Shown here piece by piece: positions 40,119 to 53,140 of a DNA stretch of 64,000 nucleotides; within the stretch, counting starts at the first letter, position 1; the number at the start of each line of letters is the position of its first letter. The translations under genes were made by a program, and so were the position numbers. The notes under the pieces were generated by a model. It was not told the DNA's origin, searched no databases, and worked only from the letters and a program-made list of their open reading frames with translations. This stretch comes from Lumnitzera littorea. Lineage: Eukaryota; Streptophyta; Magnoliopsida; Myrtales; Combretaceae. The stretch covers positions 80,980,051 through 81,044,050 of the forward strand of contig JAMXBB010000011.1 of the NCBI GenBank assembly GCA_024138015.1, in the 5' to 3' direction.

Positions 40119-43100
40119 GAAGAAGGACAATACACCTGCAAAGGATGGTTCCCATGGTGTCCAGCTTCCTTTGGATGCGTTGACACTTCGTGGGTGCTGG
40201 TGGTAGTGATGGAGTCATAAATATGTGACAATTGGCACCTCAGGGATAGTGGTCGAGTTGGCTAGGTTAGGTTCACAGCGTGCAACTTAACAATCAATTT
40301 GGTCAAATTGAATTCAAAGTGGTTGCTCAAAACATCTTAGGGCTTTTTTAGTTTTTAGGTATGATAAATCAATTTTTGTAGTCAATTTTGCTCGATCATA
40401 CTAGAACAAAATCAATTCCCAAGGAAAAGTAATTAGATTTTTGGCTAAATGGGTTTTCAACGAAAAAGATTGAATTTTGATTCATTTAGATATCTATTGA
40501 AAATTGATTTGATTTTTGTTTCCCACGATCCCTAATTAGAAAAGTACAATTAAATTAAAAAATAACCCTCCAAAATGATCTCGGATTTAATTTCCACTGT
40601 CTTTAAATCTATTTAATTTTTAAGCTTGATTTTAATGAGTTTGATTAAGTTTTGCTAAATTACTATTAATCTGTTCGTTGTTGAGTGTGATTTAGATCAA
40701 AATCAAGAAAATAAAATAAATGAGTAAAACTTGGCCTAATTAAGGGAGGAAGAAGATGAACACCGGTGGCATCACATGTCATGCGTCCATTATTGGTGTA
40801 TTTAGCTATATAAGCATTCTAATTTCTAACATACATTTAATATGCGATATATCATTGGGACATCCTCTACTTTGAACAATTTAGCAATAAAGTTCATCTT
40901 CTACTTTAATAACCTAAAAGTTCTACATTCAACTTGAACTCAATTGTAAATATTCATCTTTTGCGTAATTTTTCTTATAAAAATTAGATTTAATACACAC
41001 TTAAATAATTTATAGCACTCTCCTCTACCAACGAGACATTATAAAAGTAAATTATTAGTAATATATGTACATAAGTGTACCTATGTATACGTCCTATTGA
41101 TCATAAGAAGGGTAAGAATCGCTTTCTTCTTATCTACCTCTTCTCAAACTAGTCTAAAATGATGTAATGCGATGTGGAATTCAGATTTAGATATTGATAT
41201 CAAAGTCATATTTTCAACGAAAATTATGACTTACTAATATTTTCATTTGACAAAATGACAAGCATAATCAAAATAATAGACTGTACGCTAATTTTTCAGT
41301 AGTCATCTACCTCTAGTATTTATATTATTAAATAAATGATATATATAATCCGAAGTTTTAAGTCTTGGAAAAATATATGCAAGGATGGATCGAGTTCCAA
41401 TCCATGTATCATCATCTTATCTCTATCTAATCAAGTCATGATTTAGGTTATGACTTTAGTATTACACAAAATCTGTAAATTTAGATCTCCGATTGGTTAT
41501 GGAGCTAACTAACTCAATATAATGTTAGAAAAGATTAATTATAAGTTTGAATACATCAAGAACCATTAATCCTTATTAATTAAGCTTTCCCCTTGATAGA
41601 CTTTTATCAAAATCTCAAATCAGAAGTAACAGAAGAATGTTAGGTTAAATAGAATATTAAAATTTAAGACCATCTAGCAATACTAAAAATTTTGGACATA
41701 TCGCTACTTTGAATTTATACCCCAAATAGATAAGATATTCTGCAAAAAATTTTCATTTAATAAACACAAAAGTCCCAAAAGTTGAATAAAAAATACATAA
41801 ATATATGATAATAGTCATAATCCGATACATGCACATAAACTGTGGAATACTACAAATATATATTTGGTTCTTCAACGTCCCACTCAATGTAAAATAGGAA
41901 GTATATAGATTTGTGAGTAATTATTTAGCCATTAAAGATTTTAAAATTAGGGAATCTAAAGAGTTTTAGAAATCAATGTCATCGGTTTCTATTACATAAC
42001 GGATAAGAATTAATGGTTAATACAATAAAGAAAAATTAACAATATATAAAGGTAGAATATAAAAAAGGTAAAATATTTCAAAATTATATATTATAGTATA
42101 TTACTTCAGATTTTTATGCTGAAAAAACACTCCGAACACCAACACACATGCCATGGGTGTTAAAATATGGTAAATAACGAAGTAAATTAATCATGTATGC
42201 GATTTGTTTTAAAAAGTATAAATGCTTTTTTCAAGAAAGAGTAGGTCTATGCATTTATACTAACTATTTCTTTTTTTTCAATAAAGATGAATTTCCAATA
42301 AAAAAATTATATTAATCAAATCTGTCAATACAAAATAAATGACAAGTAAAAAGTTAAAGGTATGAACAATTAATATCTTTTTTAGAGTGGATATGTCCTA
42401 CATAAGAGATACTTCTATTTATCCTAAAGAATAAAACTCACCCATTTAGGAAGTGTAATAAGCCCCATAAAAGAGGATAATAAAATTTCATATAAGGATG
42501 GAACAAAAAATGAATAAATAAATAAGTACATAAAAAAGGGCTTATTCTAAATATTACTAATAAAACAGTATCATCTCGATCACTAAAGTTTTTAAACTAA
42601 TAACTAAATGTATAGGTTGTATACTTATGGCAATGGAGACCTAATATCAATCGATCCTTGATGATGAAAATGATAGAATAATCCATATTTGATACCGGAA
42701 ATAATAGATCTACAAATATAATACAATAGGGTTGAAACTATAAATTTAGAGTGACGAAGGAAGAGAAGGGACACTAGATATAGAAAGGAGAAGCAGCGGC
42801 GTAGCAGCCCTCTATAGTAAGGTTTATTTAGGACCTTACTGAGAGAGAGAACCTTTTTACATAATTACTTTAGATAACTTCTCTTTTGACATAGAAGAGC
42901 TAGGCTTAAAGTTTACGCAGCAATTAAATAAACAGAAACGAAAAAAAAAAAATCCTATTAGAAGCAGCTTGGATAAAAAACAGAAGAAGTCAGAAGTTAT
43001 CTAGAACCCATCAGAAGCACTAGGTTGAAAAGTGTAATTCTCAATTTTCTAGTTGAATATCAGTCTCCCTAACTTTTCGCATATAGCAAGTTATAATGTT

Positions 43101-43531
43101 AATAATATATCAATAAAAACTTATTTGAATCTATTACTATCTAAAGTAAGTGGCTTTACATTTGACACTATTTAGAAAGTCAAATTTATATGTTTTAATA
43201 AAAAGTAAGGGAGTTGAGTGAAATTTTAGTTTATATTCATTTATGATTTATTGAGGTTCACATTTTATTCAATTTTCTTAATAATTTTAGGATTATTAAA
43301 CTATAAATACCTCATAAACTACTTGTATTCATCATCTTTAACATTAGTACAGATTTACTTTCCATATATCTATATTAATCACGGTTCAAGATGCATCATC
43401 TTCGCTTCTTTTCTTTTATAAAACCATCCAAATAATTACCCTATTCTATACTTAATCCCTTTCAAACACTTTGATATATGATATTTATTTTTTTCAAAAT
43501 CGTTTTCCCATATTCCCTTTCTCTTTTTCTT
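38419..43531. other. AT-rich intergenic DNA with small repeats, no gene
   Basis: No convincing gene. A GC-richer patch at 39480-39620 (minus frame 39412-39624) is unidentified. At 39705-39820 a segment with AAATCAACATCTTGAAG and AGTGACTATTAT occurs twice in tandem. A run of A with CAAAAA repeats lies at 40070-40110. Confidence 0.5.
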
Positions 43532-43539
43532 CTAAGTAG

Positions 43540-44046
43540 TAGGGATATAATCGCAACAGGTTTAAGACGAATTTTATGAACTTAAACCTACCCTTATAAG
43601 GTTTCGTGTTTCCTAAAACCTTACGAAAACCTTGTAGGATTCAAATAACTTAATAGGGGGCGAGTTTTCTTAGAATTCAAACGAGATTAAGGAGAGAGTA
43701 GAATGGAAATAAATTAAACAAGATTAAAATTAGATTAATAGACTTACGTAATAATAAAAATTAAAAATTAAATATATTATACAATATAAAATTTATATAA
43801 GTTATGCATAATGCGTAACTTAATAGTAAATATTTTTATTAATATATATATTTTTTACCAAGTGAGGTTTCCTATCAACTTTTTTTATAATCTCAAAATT
43901 TGATATTAAACTCTATAGGGTTTTGAATTATATCCTAAAATCCGACTTTAAACTCTATAAGGTACCTATAAGATATTACCTTATGGTGTTTTTATCAAGT
44001 TTGGCTAGTCTGGTATCTTTTAATAATGCGCCTACTTGCATCCCTA
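43540..44046. mobile_element. Non-autonomous hAT-type MITE (507 bp)
   Basis: Ends are inverted: TAGGGAT at 43540-43546 and ATCCCTA at 44040-44046. Flanking 8-mers CTAAGTAG (43532-43539) and CCAAGTAG (44047-44054) match at 7 of 8 bases, the 8-bp target duplication expected of hAT transposons. The interior near the left end (TTTAAGACG, TTTTATGAACTTAAACC) resembles the abundant plant MITE family with TAGGGATG ends. No transposase is encoded. Confidence 0.75.
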
Positions 44047-44548
44047 CCAAGTAGTAGTTTAGCAATTAGCAAACAACCATTTAGATCCTCTAAAGTATCC
44101 TAGCAATTTTAAAACAAATCAGTTATTATTATTATTATCTAATTTTTTTAAAAAAGATTATGTTATAATGATATTAGATGATGTTTTGAAAATCTAGATA
44201 AGATAAACTTTGGATAAAAAATAATTTTAGAGGATCCATTTCCAGAAAAAAAAAAAAAGAAAAAGAAAAAACCACATACATATTAACTTGTCCTGTTTAT
44301 AATGTGTGGAATGATCCTTGAATTGAAACAATATAATGAGGACATTTTCTAAAGAATATAAATAGAGTCAACATATATATTAAATAAGGTGTGTGTGTGT
44401 GTGTGTTTTTGTATACAATTATCCCTTTTGAGTGTGCAATTATAATTAATATCGCTTATATATGTACAAAAAAGAATATGGACTAAAAGTAAATTGTGCC
44501 TCAAAATTATAAAAGTATCTTAAAGTGCCTTGTTTCATATATGCAAAA

Positions 44549-44980
44549 GTGTCACTATAAGAAATTATCCATTAACCCATCTAAAAATCATATACTATAC
44601 AGTATGTGGTTCGATTCTAGTGAATTTTCGCTTAATTATGCAGTAGAGATTTTCTAATATAGTGCAAAAATATAAATAGATTTACTGCAGGAACATGCAC
44701 ATGCTATACATATACCAAAAATATTTGATGAAGGATTATAGTATTTCAACTCATTTTATTTTCAATCATCTTTTTATTTTTCAGACGTACTGATTAAAAT
44801 CGTCTAATGATTTTGAAGACGTATTCTGGATATATACATGTATGTATTTTTGTATTTATAGATATGGATTATGATGACGAGATGAACTAAAGTGATGAGA
44901 GAATCTGTGCTTCTCAGTGCACTTATTAAAATCGTCTTGAAACATGTGGTGTAGTTTGTGTTTTTAAAAAATTTTAAATT
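44549..44980. mobile_element. Possible CACTA (En/Spm) terminal fragment
   Basis: CACTATAAGAAATTATCC at about 44549 resembles the terminal inverted repeat of plant CACTA elements. AAAATCGTCT-type words further on (about 44795-44810 and 44925-44935) resemble subterminal repeats. No opposite terminus or 3-bp target duplication was found, so this is only a suggestion. Confidence 0.25.
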
Positions 44981-45328
44981 CTCTCTCAACTATACCGAGA
45001 CAGGCAAAAGATATCTTATCCATCACCACGAGAAATGATTTTAATTCCTTGTTCCATTTTTTTTTTTTCTTTTTTCCAATTTCAATTGAAACATCAAATG
45101 AAATATTTGCAGTGTTTCCGACATTATTAATATTATTTTTTGGGCTAAAATTCCAACATTATTGTTAAGACAAAATAATCTGTTCCCATAGCCATATGGT
45201 CATATCTACCGTTCAAAACTAACATTCCGTATCACCATCAGTTGATCTCTTCGTATTTTATAGCTTTCATTATCCACGAAGTCGCTTTTACCATCATGCA
45301 ACGTAGCTTTTAGAGGGTAATGGCAGTT

Positions 45329-46605
45329 GGCATTGCTAAAGCCTAAAGGCAATACCCTTTCCTATTAACTTCTATTTTCTTGATCGCAATTTTCTTTATT
45401 AGATTAACATAATCCCGATTTGTCCCTTTTTACTTTCAAAATGAGAATTTGAAGCTTTAAACCAATCATGATTCATTCCCCGAATTTGAAAGATATAATC
45501 AATCTATTACATATTCTTACATAGATAAAAGTATATAAAATTAATATATAGTTGTTTACTGAAAAAAAACAATATCTCTATGTAGCATATCATATCAAAC
45601 ATATATGGAGATCGGACATCATGAATTGCACGCATTATCCTACATCTAATACGGAAAAAGAGAATCTATGCTATCAATAATAATGATAAAAACATTCTCA
45701 TATTAAGTTCACCGCAATATCATATCACGAGAAGTGCATCCTACATACAACGTTGAAACAAATGTCCCATAACCACCTATTTAAACTATTGCAACTTCAT
45801 CCCTGCTTAGCGAATCAGACTAGCCACGGTTCCTCTTGTTGACTATCGGCTAGTCATTTTCATGACCTAAGCACCTAATCACTAGCATTATCCCAAGAAA
45901 TAGTTTCCTTCCATGTCCATGGAAAACCAAATTTTTTTTTTATTTTTAATCCTGTAAGCGCCTACAACAAGCAATAGTCTAGGTACTAACTTTTATTTTC
46001 CTGAAAATTCGATTTCTTTATTCTTTTTCTTTCTTGTTGTCTAATAACAAATAATTAAATAAGTTAATTTGGAAATAATTTAAAGCAAACACTCATTAAA
46101 ATCATCACTTTATTTTTTTGTCCTTTACTATTGCAATATGCGTATAATTTGGAAATATCTCATGTCTTCATTACATAATTAACAATATTATGATATATTC
46201 ATATTACGATTAAATTAAATAAACTTGATTCAAGTAATCAAGACTGTTGTAATTTAATGATATAAATATTGGAATCTTAACAAAATGGATTGGGTTTGAT
46301 TTTCCTCCCCATCAAAGTTGTAACATGATAGTTGATTAAAAAAGAGAAACTTAATTCAAGTCAATTTAATTTAAGAGCATGTCTAGAAGATTCGTAAGCA
46401 AATCAAAAGATAAAGTTAGGACATATTTTTTATCTTAACTTATACTACACTTACAGGTATATATCTTTGCTTATAGTAGGGAAAATGCTCCGAATTAATC
46501 AATACACACCAATGTAATTATAAGTACAAGAATTGCATGAGAAAAGCGGGGAACAAAAAATTTACATGCATGCAATCAAGCCGGACTTCAGAACCAAGTG
46601 ATAAG
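45329..46605. repeat. Segmental duplication, copy 1 (blocks A and B contiguous)
   Basis: Block A (45329-46068) is repeated at 46991-47710 and block B (about 46090-46605) at about 48880-49445, same order and orientation. In copy 1 the blocks are almost adjacent. No gene is recognised in either. Confidence 0.85.
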
Positions 46606-46990
46606 TGAAGAAAATTTAATAAAAGTTAGATTCAATAGCTTAAATTGAAAATAGAATGGCCAATGAAGAATTGGAAAAGTGAAGTGGGGCCTGTTCATAG
46701 AGTCCACCAAGGATTTGGCCCAACAAAAAATTCCAAGCTCCACCGTTGCGTCAACCATCATGTTTTCACTTCCAAATGATTGAGGTCTCACGTATCCCAG
46801 CCCAATTCCATTAAAAAAGCTAGCCAACATATAAATACTAGGAATGACACGGTTCAATTCAATATAGTTTTTTCTCTTCCCTATTGAACCGAATTTAATA
46901 TAATAATTTATATTTTTATTTTTTTTAAATAAATTGAATCTAACAATAAGATCCAGCTCATAATTTTTTTCAAATCTAAAAGAAACAATG
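46606..46990 (-). other. Spacer between duplication copies with an unidentified minus frame
   Basis: A 135-codon minus frame (46588-46995) contains a locally ordinary stretch (about 46690-46800, with GSENMMVDATVELG) but no family I recognise. It may be a decayed fragment. Confidence 0.25.
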
Positions 46991-47710
46991 GGCATTGTTA
47001 AAGCCTAAAGGCAGTATGCTTTCCTATTAACTTCTATTTTCTTGATCGCCATTTTCTCTATTAGATTAACTCAATCCCAATTTATCCCATTTACTTTCAA
47101 AATGAGAACAAGTCATGCTCCGAATTTGAAAGATATAGTCCATCTATCACGGATTCTTAGATAGATAGAAATATATAAAGTTATTATATAGTTGATTACT
47201 AAAAAAACTATATCTTTAAATGAATAAATATCCAATAAATAACTATATCATATCAAACATATGTGGACACCAAACATCATGAATCGCACACACAATCCTA
47301 TATCTAATACAAAGAACGATAATAAAATTAAAAATAGTCTTATATTTAGTTCATCACAGCATCACATCACACCATAAGAAGCACAATCTATATAAAAAGT
47401 TCAAACAAATGTCCCATAATCACTGATTTATACCATCATAACTTCCTCCAGCTTAGTGACTCAAACTAGCCATAGTTGCCTTGTATTAACTATCTGCTAA
47501 GTCATTGTCATGGACTAAGCACCTAATCAGTAGCATCATCCCAACAAACCGTTCCTTCTAGGGCCATGAAAAACCAAAATTTTTATTTCTATTTCTGTAA
47601 GCACATACAACAAGCAATAGTATAGTTACTCACTTTTATTTTCCTGAAAATTCGTTTTCTTTATTCTTTTTCTTTCTTGTCACTTATAACAAATAATTAA
47701 ATAAGTTAAT
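46991..47710. repeat. Segmental duplication, copy 2, block A
   Basis: It starts with GGCATTGTTAAAGCCTAAAG and ends with AATTAAATAAGTTAAT, parallel to 45329-46068 with scattered differences. Confidence 0.85.
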
Positions 47711-48879
47711 CCTAAATTTATTTTATCTTAAACTCTTGTAGCTTATGAATTCATCCCCATTTTAATTAATTAATAAGCAACTAGAAAAAATTAGAGGAAG
47801 TCCACCCGAAGAATTGGAGGGCAGTTCACTAGGATGGAGGGGCAATCATTCACCTCGTATGAGGTGATCGGCATCTCTTTCTCTTAGGGTCTCTTTTGGT
47901 TTCTTTATTCTAAGTTTTCCTTCTTCTTTTTTTATTTAGGGTTTATTTCGTTTGCTAACTAATTAAGATTATAATTATACTTCTTTCATGAAGTGTAATC
48001 TTTAGATCTTATGGGATTCCTTTTGTAGTTAAATCGGGTTTGGTTTCTGTATCCATTATTCATAATTTATCTTTTATAGCTTTTGGAGTTTTGTCTAATT
48101 GTAATCCATATTTTTCTTATAAAGCCCAAAGTTATGGAATCTAAAAGATTTCTTTTTTATAACTAATTCTTTAAATTTGATATTAAGATTGTTATTCCTA
48201 TATCATTTTATGGTTTTGCTTATGATTCACAAAATCATTCTACAAGTTTTACAAACCATTAGTCCATTCTATGTAAACTTAATTTATTAATTTCAATTTC
48301 TTTTACAATACAATTCCAAAATTTCTCATTTTCTTTGATTTTAGTTTATATTAAGGTGAGCCCACTTAATATAAATTATTTGACTAAAAGACTAAGGAAA
48401 ATTTTTTTTCAAGAAAAACAATTCTTGTAAAAAAAAAAAGTTTAAGAGTCCCTACCAACTAAGGTTGGAAAAAAAAAAAAAAAGAATGTTAGGGTCAGAC
48501 GTATGGAATAACCCATAACCTATCCACTATTCCAACAAAAATTTAAAAAGAATAATTATTTAGAAAACTTGAGAATCGTAGATTTGGGGGCATTTAAATT
48601 TTATGACAGAACTACCCATTAAAATATTATAACATAAAAGAGGTATATTTTTTTATTTTATTCTATTTTAAGTTAGAAGCTTTGGGGGGTAGAAAAGAAA
48701 CGATTAATGACAATGCCAGAGCCTTATCGATCGTGCAATCAATTGCTTAAATTTAACATGTGACTGCTAATCATGCAAATTTATTCACATTTTCAAGCAA
48801 TTACAATATCGACAATATTCGCATAAGTAATTAGTGATGGAACACGTATGTGCACACATGGCTAATTAAAAAGCAAAAA
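47711..48879. other. 1.17-kb stretch present only in duplication copy 2
   Basis: It separates blocks A and B in copy 2; copy 1 has about 20 bases here. AT-rich, no recognisable coding or terminal repeats. It is either an insertion in copy 2 or a deletion in copy 1. Confidence 0.6.
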
Positions 48880-49445
48880 CTAGTTAAAATCATCACTTTA
48901 TTTTTTTGTCCTTTGCTATTGCAATTTGCGTATAATATGGAAATATCTCAACATGCTTAGCAATATTTAGATATGTTTCACATTACAGTTAAACTTAAGT
49001 TAATTAATTGGTCAGTTAAACTCAATTCAAGTCATTAAGATTGTTGTAATGTAATGATATGAAACTAAAATTTTAATAAAATGAAGCGGATTCGATTTTT
49101 CTTACATAAAAATTGTAATATGATGATTTCCCAAAAAAAAAAAAAAAGGGAACTTAATTCAAGTCAATTAATTTGTGAGCATGTCTGGAAGATTCGTAAG
49201 CAAACCAAAAAAGTAAAGTTCCACTGGAAACACTACTTCTGTCCAAGGACAAGAATGAGAAAATTGCATATTTTTTTATCTTGACTTATACTAAACTTAC
49301 ATGTATGCTTTTAATAGGAAAAATGCTAAGAATTAATCAATTCACGCCAATGTTATTTTATGTACAAGAATTGCATGAAAAAACGACAAAAAAAGAAAAT
49401 TTACTTGCATGCAATCAAGCCGTACTTGCCAACCAAGTGATAAGA
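48880..49445. repeat. Segmental duplication, copy 2, block B
   Basis: It shares AAAATCATCACTTTATTTTT, GCATGCAATCAAGCCG and AACCAAGTGATAAG in order with 46090-46605. Confidence 0.8.
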
Positions 49446-50788
49446 ATTAATCAATACACACCCATGTTAGACGGATAATGGACGGTACATCAAACAGTTC
49501 GCCATAAGGAGACTAAAAGGCCTTCCTCGATTTATTTTGAAACAAAAAACATTACCTTGTGCATAATGTGTACACAAGTAATTAAATATTGATTGAAACT
49601 TTATTATATTGAGAGCTGTTCTTTTAATATTTAACTTATTCGATTCAGTTCGAATCAACTAATTTGGTTTAATTCTCTCAACCAAACTATGAATCGAATC
49701 AATTGTTAAAAAAAAAAACACTCAATTTTTCAATTTAATTCGCAGTTTGTTTCACAACCCTAATGAATACAAGGAATTGTGCTTCCCTTGGAATCGTTCT
49801 ATTTCATTCAAGTCAATTTCATTCTAATTTATTTCCATATACCAAATATGACATAAACTGATAAGAATATACAAGCTTAATAAATATCAAGATTTTTAGA
49901 AAAAAGATAGATCGAAACAAGGAATAGAGCTCCAAAATCCCATTAGGTGTCATCTTTCATTGTTATTTATTTATTTATTTCATTGCCATGTTGTTTCTTG
50001 GTGATCTTTCTATTATTCTTACTTTAGGATGGACCGAACATTTTGTGGTAGTAAACTTGGTTTGATGGATTAATTTCATTATGAACCTTTTATAAGTTTT
50101 GTTTTAGTTACTTAAATGTTTTCATTGTCTGGTTATCATGCTTTGTGAATTTATTATGTGGCAAAAACTTATTTATGAATTAAAATCTAAAATATTCAAA
50201 AGAGAATATATGGTTCTAATAAAAATCGGAATAATTTTACTTTCATTGTGACATTAACTATGTGTATATTAAATTAAATCTAGGATTGACACACTTAATG
50301 TATAGTCAATGTTAATTATCTAAATATAAACAATGTGAGATAATTGAGATTTGATTAATTTGATTTGGGAGAGAAATCTACTTACTAGTTAAAAAAAAAA
50401 ATACAAATTAGGTGACTTGATAGAGAGGGTAATCTTGTGAATTTAGTGAAAACTCAAATAACTAATCCCAATATATTAGACGTATATCTAAATTATCTAG
50501 AGGTAACCTTGTCATTGTCTCACACATTTAATTCATTGTCTTTTGCCTTATGGTTTGGCTTTGGATGGATTTAGCTTAGAAGTATTTGACAGCTTATTCT
50601 CATGTTACACCCAATAGATGACTTCCACACATCTACGGCAACTCAGCCCCCTTCTGTTCAACTCTACTCGCTGTGGTTTTTCTCTTTTTCCGATATTATC
50701 TCTAAAACCGATGCTGTCTGTCGGAGCTGCAACTCGATAAGCCATTGAAATCTGAATCCGCATGTTCCTCTTTTACTTGCAAAGCTGT
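49446..50788. other. Intergenic DNA upstream (in plus coordinates) of the tRNA
   Basis: Noncoding. 50560-50770 is less AT-rich than its surroundings but shows no motif I can name. Confidence 0.4.
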
Positions 50789-50894
50789 AAAGAATAGTGA
50801 ACGTAAAGAATGAAATTTGTATATTGCAAAAGCAAAAAATCAAAGAATAGCGAACGTAAAGAATGAAATTTGTATATAGCAAAAGCAAAAAATC
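50789..50894. repeat. 53-bp tandem duplication in the tRNA 3' flank
   Basis: Two units, 50789-50841 and 50842-50894, are almost identical (AACGTAAAGAATGAAATTTG and AAAAGCAAAAAATC in each). The second abuts the tRNA 3' end and supplies its pol III terminator; the first holds a second T-run downstream. Confidence 0.85.
50885..50892 (-). terminator. RNA polymerase III terminator of tRNA-Arg
   Basis: Minus-strand run of T residues (TTTTTT) within about 15 bases after the tRNA 3' end. Confidence 0.7.
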
Positions 50895-50898
50895 AAAT

Positions 50899-50971
50899 CA
50901 CGCCCGGTGGGACTCGAACCCACAATCGTCTGATTAGAAGTCAGACGCCTTATCCATTAGGCCACGGGCGC
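50899..50971 (-). tRNA. tRNA-Arg, anticodon TCT
   Basis: 73 nt on the minus strand. Acceptor stem GCGCCCG/CGGGCGT (G-U at the first pair), D arm GCC/GGC, anticodon stem TCTGA/TCAGA with loop CTTCTAA (anticodon TCT), a 5-nt variable loop, and T arm GTGGG-TTCGAGT-CCCAC. Discriminator base G. No intron. Internal A and B boxes are intact, so it should be transcribed. Confidence 0.97.
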
Positions 50972-51702
50972 TTTTCGATGATATGTACAACCAAAATTTT
51001 AATATACGTTAAAATTATATGCTGCTGCTTATAGAAATTTTATATAAAAGTTATTTTCTTTTCTTTTTTTTTTTAACATCCATTAAAATTGATTACATAT
51101 ACGAATGACAATACTATATGAGAATAGGAAAATATATATATCTAGAATAATATGAGAGTATGAGTTCCATTATTTGGTGAGCAAAATTATAAATAGAATA
51201 AAAAGAAAAAAGAGTACCGTTTTAGTTGTTGGTTTAGATGAATGCTATCGTATTGCAACTAGCCTTTACATGATATTAGTAAATACGTATCCGTGTTGTC
51301 AATGTCATTAAATAAATATAAATTGCAACATTATTTTATATCTAATGTAGAGATGCAAATAAAAAGAAAAGTACATGTAAATATGTATAGAAACTAATAC
51401 ATAAATTGTTATAAGAAGAAATTTCTCTATTATAATGCAATTTTTATTGGCTTAAAAATAAATAATTGAATGTAAATATATAGTTAGAGATATTGAAATG
51501 AATAAAGCCCTATTGGTTTGATAATGTAGATATACACAAGGATAATATTATATACAATGAGGGAGAACATGGGAGAAAGAGAAAAGACTAATGGGCTATG
51601 ATTAGGTATATTAGAACTATTTAATTAGATATATATATATTAGTGGACAATGTGCCCATCTCATGGGTGCTAGAAAATGTGAGAAAATTACTTATTTACA
51701 AT
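50972..51702. other. AT-rich intergenic DNA
   Basis: I see no gene or mobile-element terminus here. Confidence 0.4.
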
Positions 51703-51898
51703 CAAAATTAAAAAAAATTACCAAAATACAAATTATACAAAAATAATTACCAAAATACCAAATTGATATCGCATCTTTAAAATGTAATATAACTATTTAA
51801 ACTAATGTCGCATATTAGTACTAACATGACTATGTCAATATCACATCTTCAATATGCGACTTAATATTAGTATTTTGGTAATTTTTTTAATATAATTT
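51703..51898. mobile_element. MITE-like inverted repeat
   Basis: AAATTACCAAAATAC near 51715-51729 is inverted as TATTTTGGTAATTTTTTT at about 51871-51888. The interior holds related words in both orientations (ATCGCATCTT and AAGATG-type). Total about 200 bp, no coding. Type and target duplication were not determined. Confidence 0.45.
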
Positions 51899-52394
51899 GT
51901 AATTATGCAATTTTTTTTTCTAAAGTCGGTACACCTTCAAAAATTTACATTTTATATAAGATAAAAAAGTTATACCTTTTATGTAAAAATGAACCTGAGT
52001 TTCCTTTTACTTTTTTTTTCGATTGGTTAAGATTTGGTATAAATTTTAATGAAAGAAGATATACGTAATGTGAATACTTAGTGAGATTGAGTAATTCCAT
52101 GATTCAAACACATTGTAAAGTCTAACATTTAACAAAATCAACAATTTATTATTAAAACTTAATAACATGAAAAACATGTCTAATATGAGTATTTCCATGA
52201 TTAGAGGTATAATCGAGTCGAGTTGAACCGATACAGTATTAGGCTCGATCTTCAGCTCAACTCAAAAACTCAAAACATAACTAACTATGGTTGAGTAGTT
52301 AGAGATGATCGAACAGATGTGATAAACAAGCTTGAAATGCCTAGGATCCTTACTTTTATTCATACATTTTAAACTTTGCTTAAGAGGATGATGA

Positions 52395-52749
52395 GTAAAT
52401 ATGTGCATCGGTTCAACCTGGTTCAAAACCAACCCTAAATCGCTGGTTCACAAGACAGCAAGCAAATAAAACAACACCAACAAGGGAGTGAACCGAGCTC
52501 AGTCCTTAAAGGGGCGGGCCCAAGACAATTCACTTGAACTGGTGGCAACCCTTAAACTATAAGTTTTCTTCTTCTTTTTTTTTTTACTTTTTTTGAATTT
52601 TCCTTAATTTTTATAATTAATTTGTGAATTATTTGTTTATTTTTTTCTAAACTAAATCCAAAGTTTTATGTCATTAATTTTTTATTCAATTTTTTTCAAT
52701 CTCAAAATAATTCGTTTGGACTATGTAAGCTTGAATGTGTGATGTCATG

Positions 52750-52791
<42 letters not shown>

Positions 52792-53140
52792 GTATATTGC
52801 ATATATTATAATATATAGTATATATATTACATATATAGTATATTAATTATTATATATTACATATATCATATACTTATTTGCATCATATATATATATATAG
52901 TATATTATATATTATTTATATATATATTTTAATTTTTTAGTTTAGCTTGACCTCGAACCATCGAGCCAAATCACCGATTCAAAGGGCGATTAAACTTATC
53001 AGTTCAATGGTCTAGTGGTTCGGTGAGTTGCCATGATTGAACCACTTTAGTCTTTAGGGCTTGACGATTCAATTGGTCGGTTCAATAGCCCGACAAGTTG
53101 GTTTTGAATCAATTCATGGTTCAAAACTAACCCTTACATA
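52395..53140. mobile_element. Possible terminal-inverted-repeat element with a TA-rich centre
   Basis: The left side has GGTTCAAAACCAACC (about 52420-52434). The right side has GTTGGTTTTGAA (about 53097-53108) and further GGTTCAA/TTGAACC words, giving imperfect inverted ends. The centre is a TA microsatellite (52751-52786) and TATA-rich sequence to about 52928. It resembles a foldback MITE; target duplications were not found. Confidence 0.35.

Noticed and set aside
52751..52928. Possible regulatory or origin sequence
   Set aside because: It is a TA microsatellite and TATA-rich decay; no other origin features.
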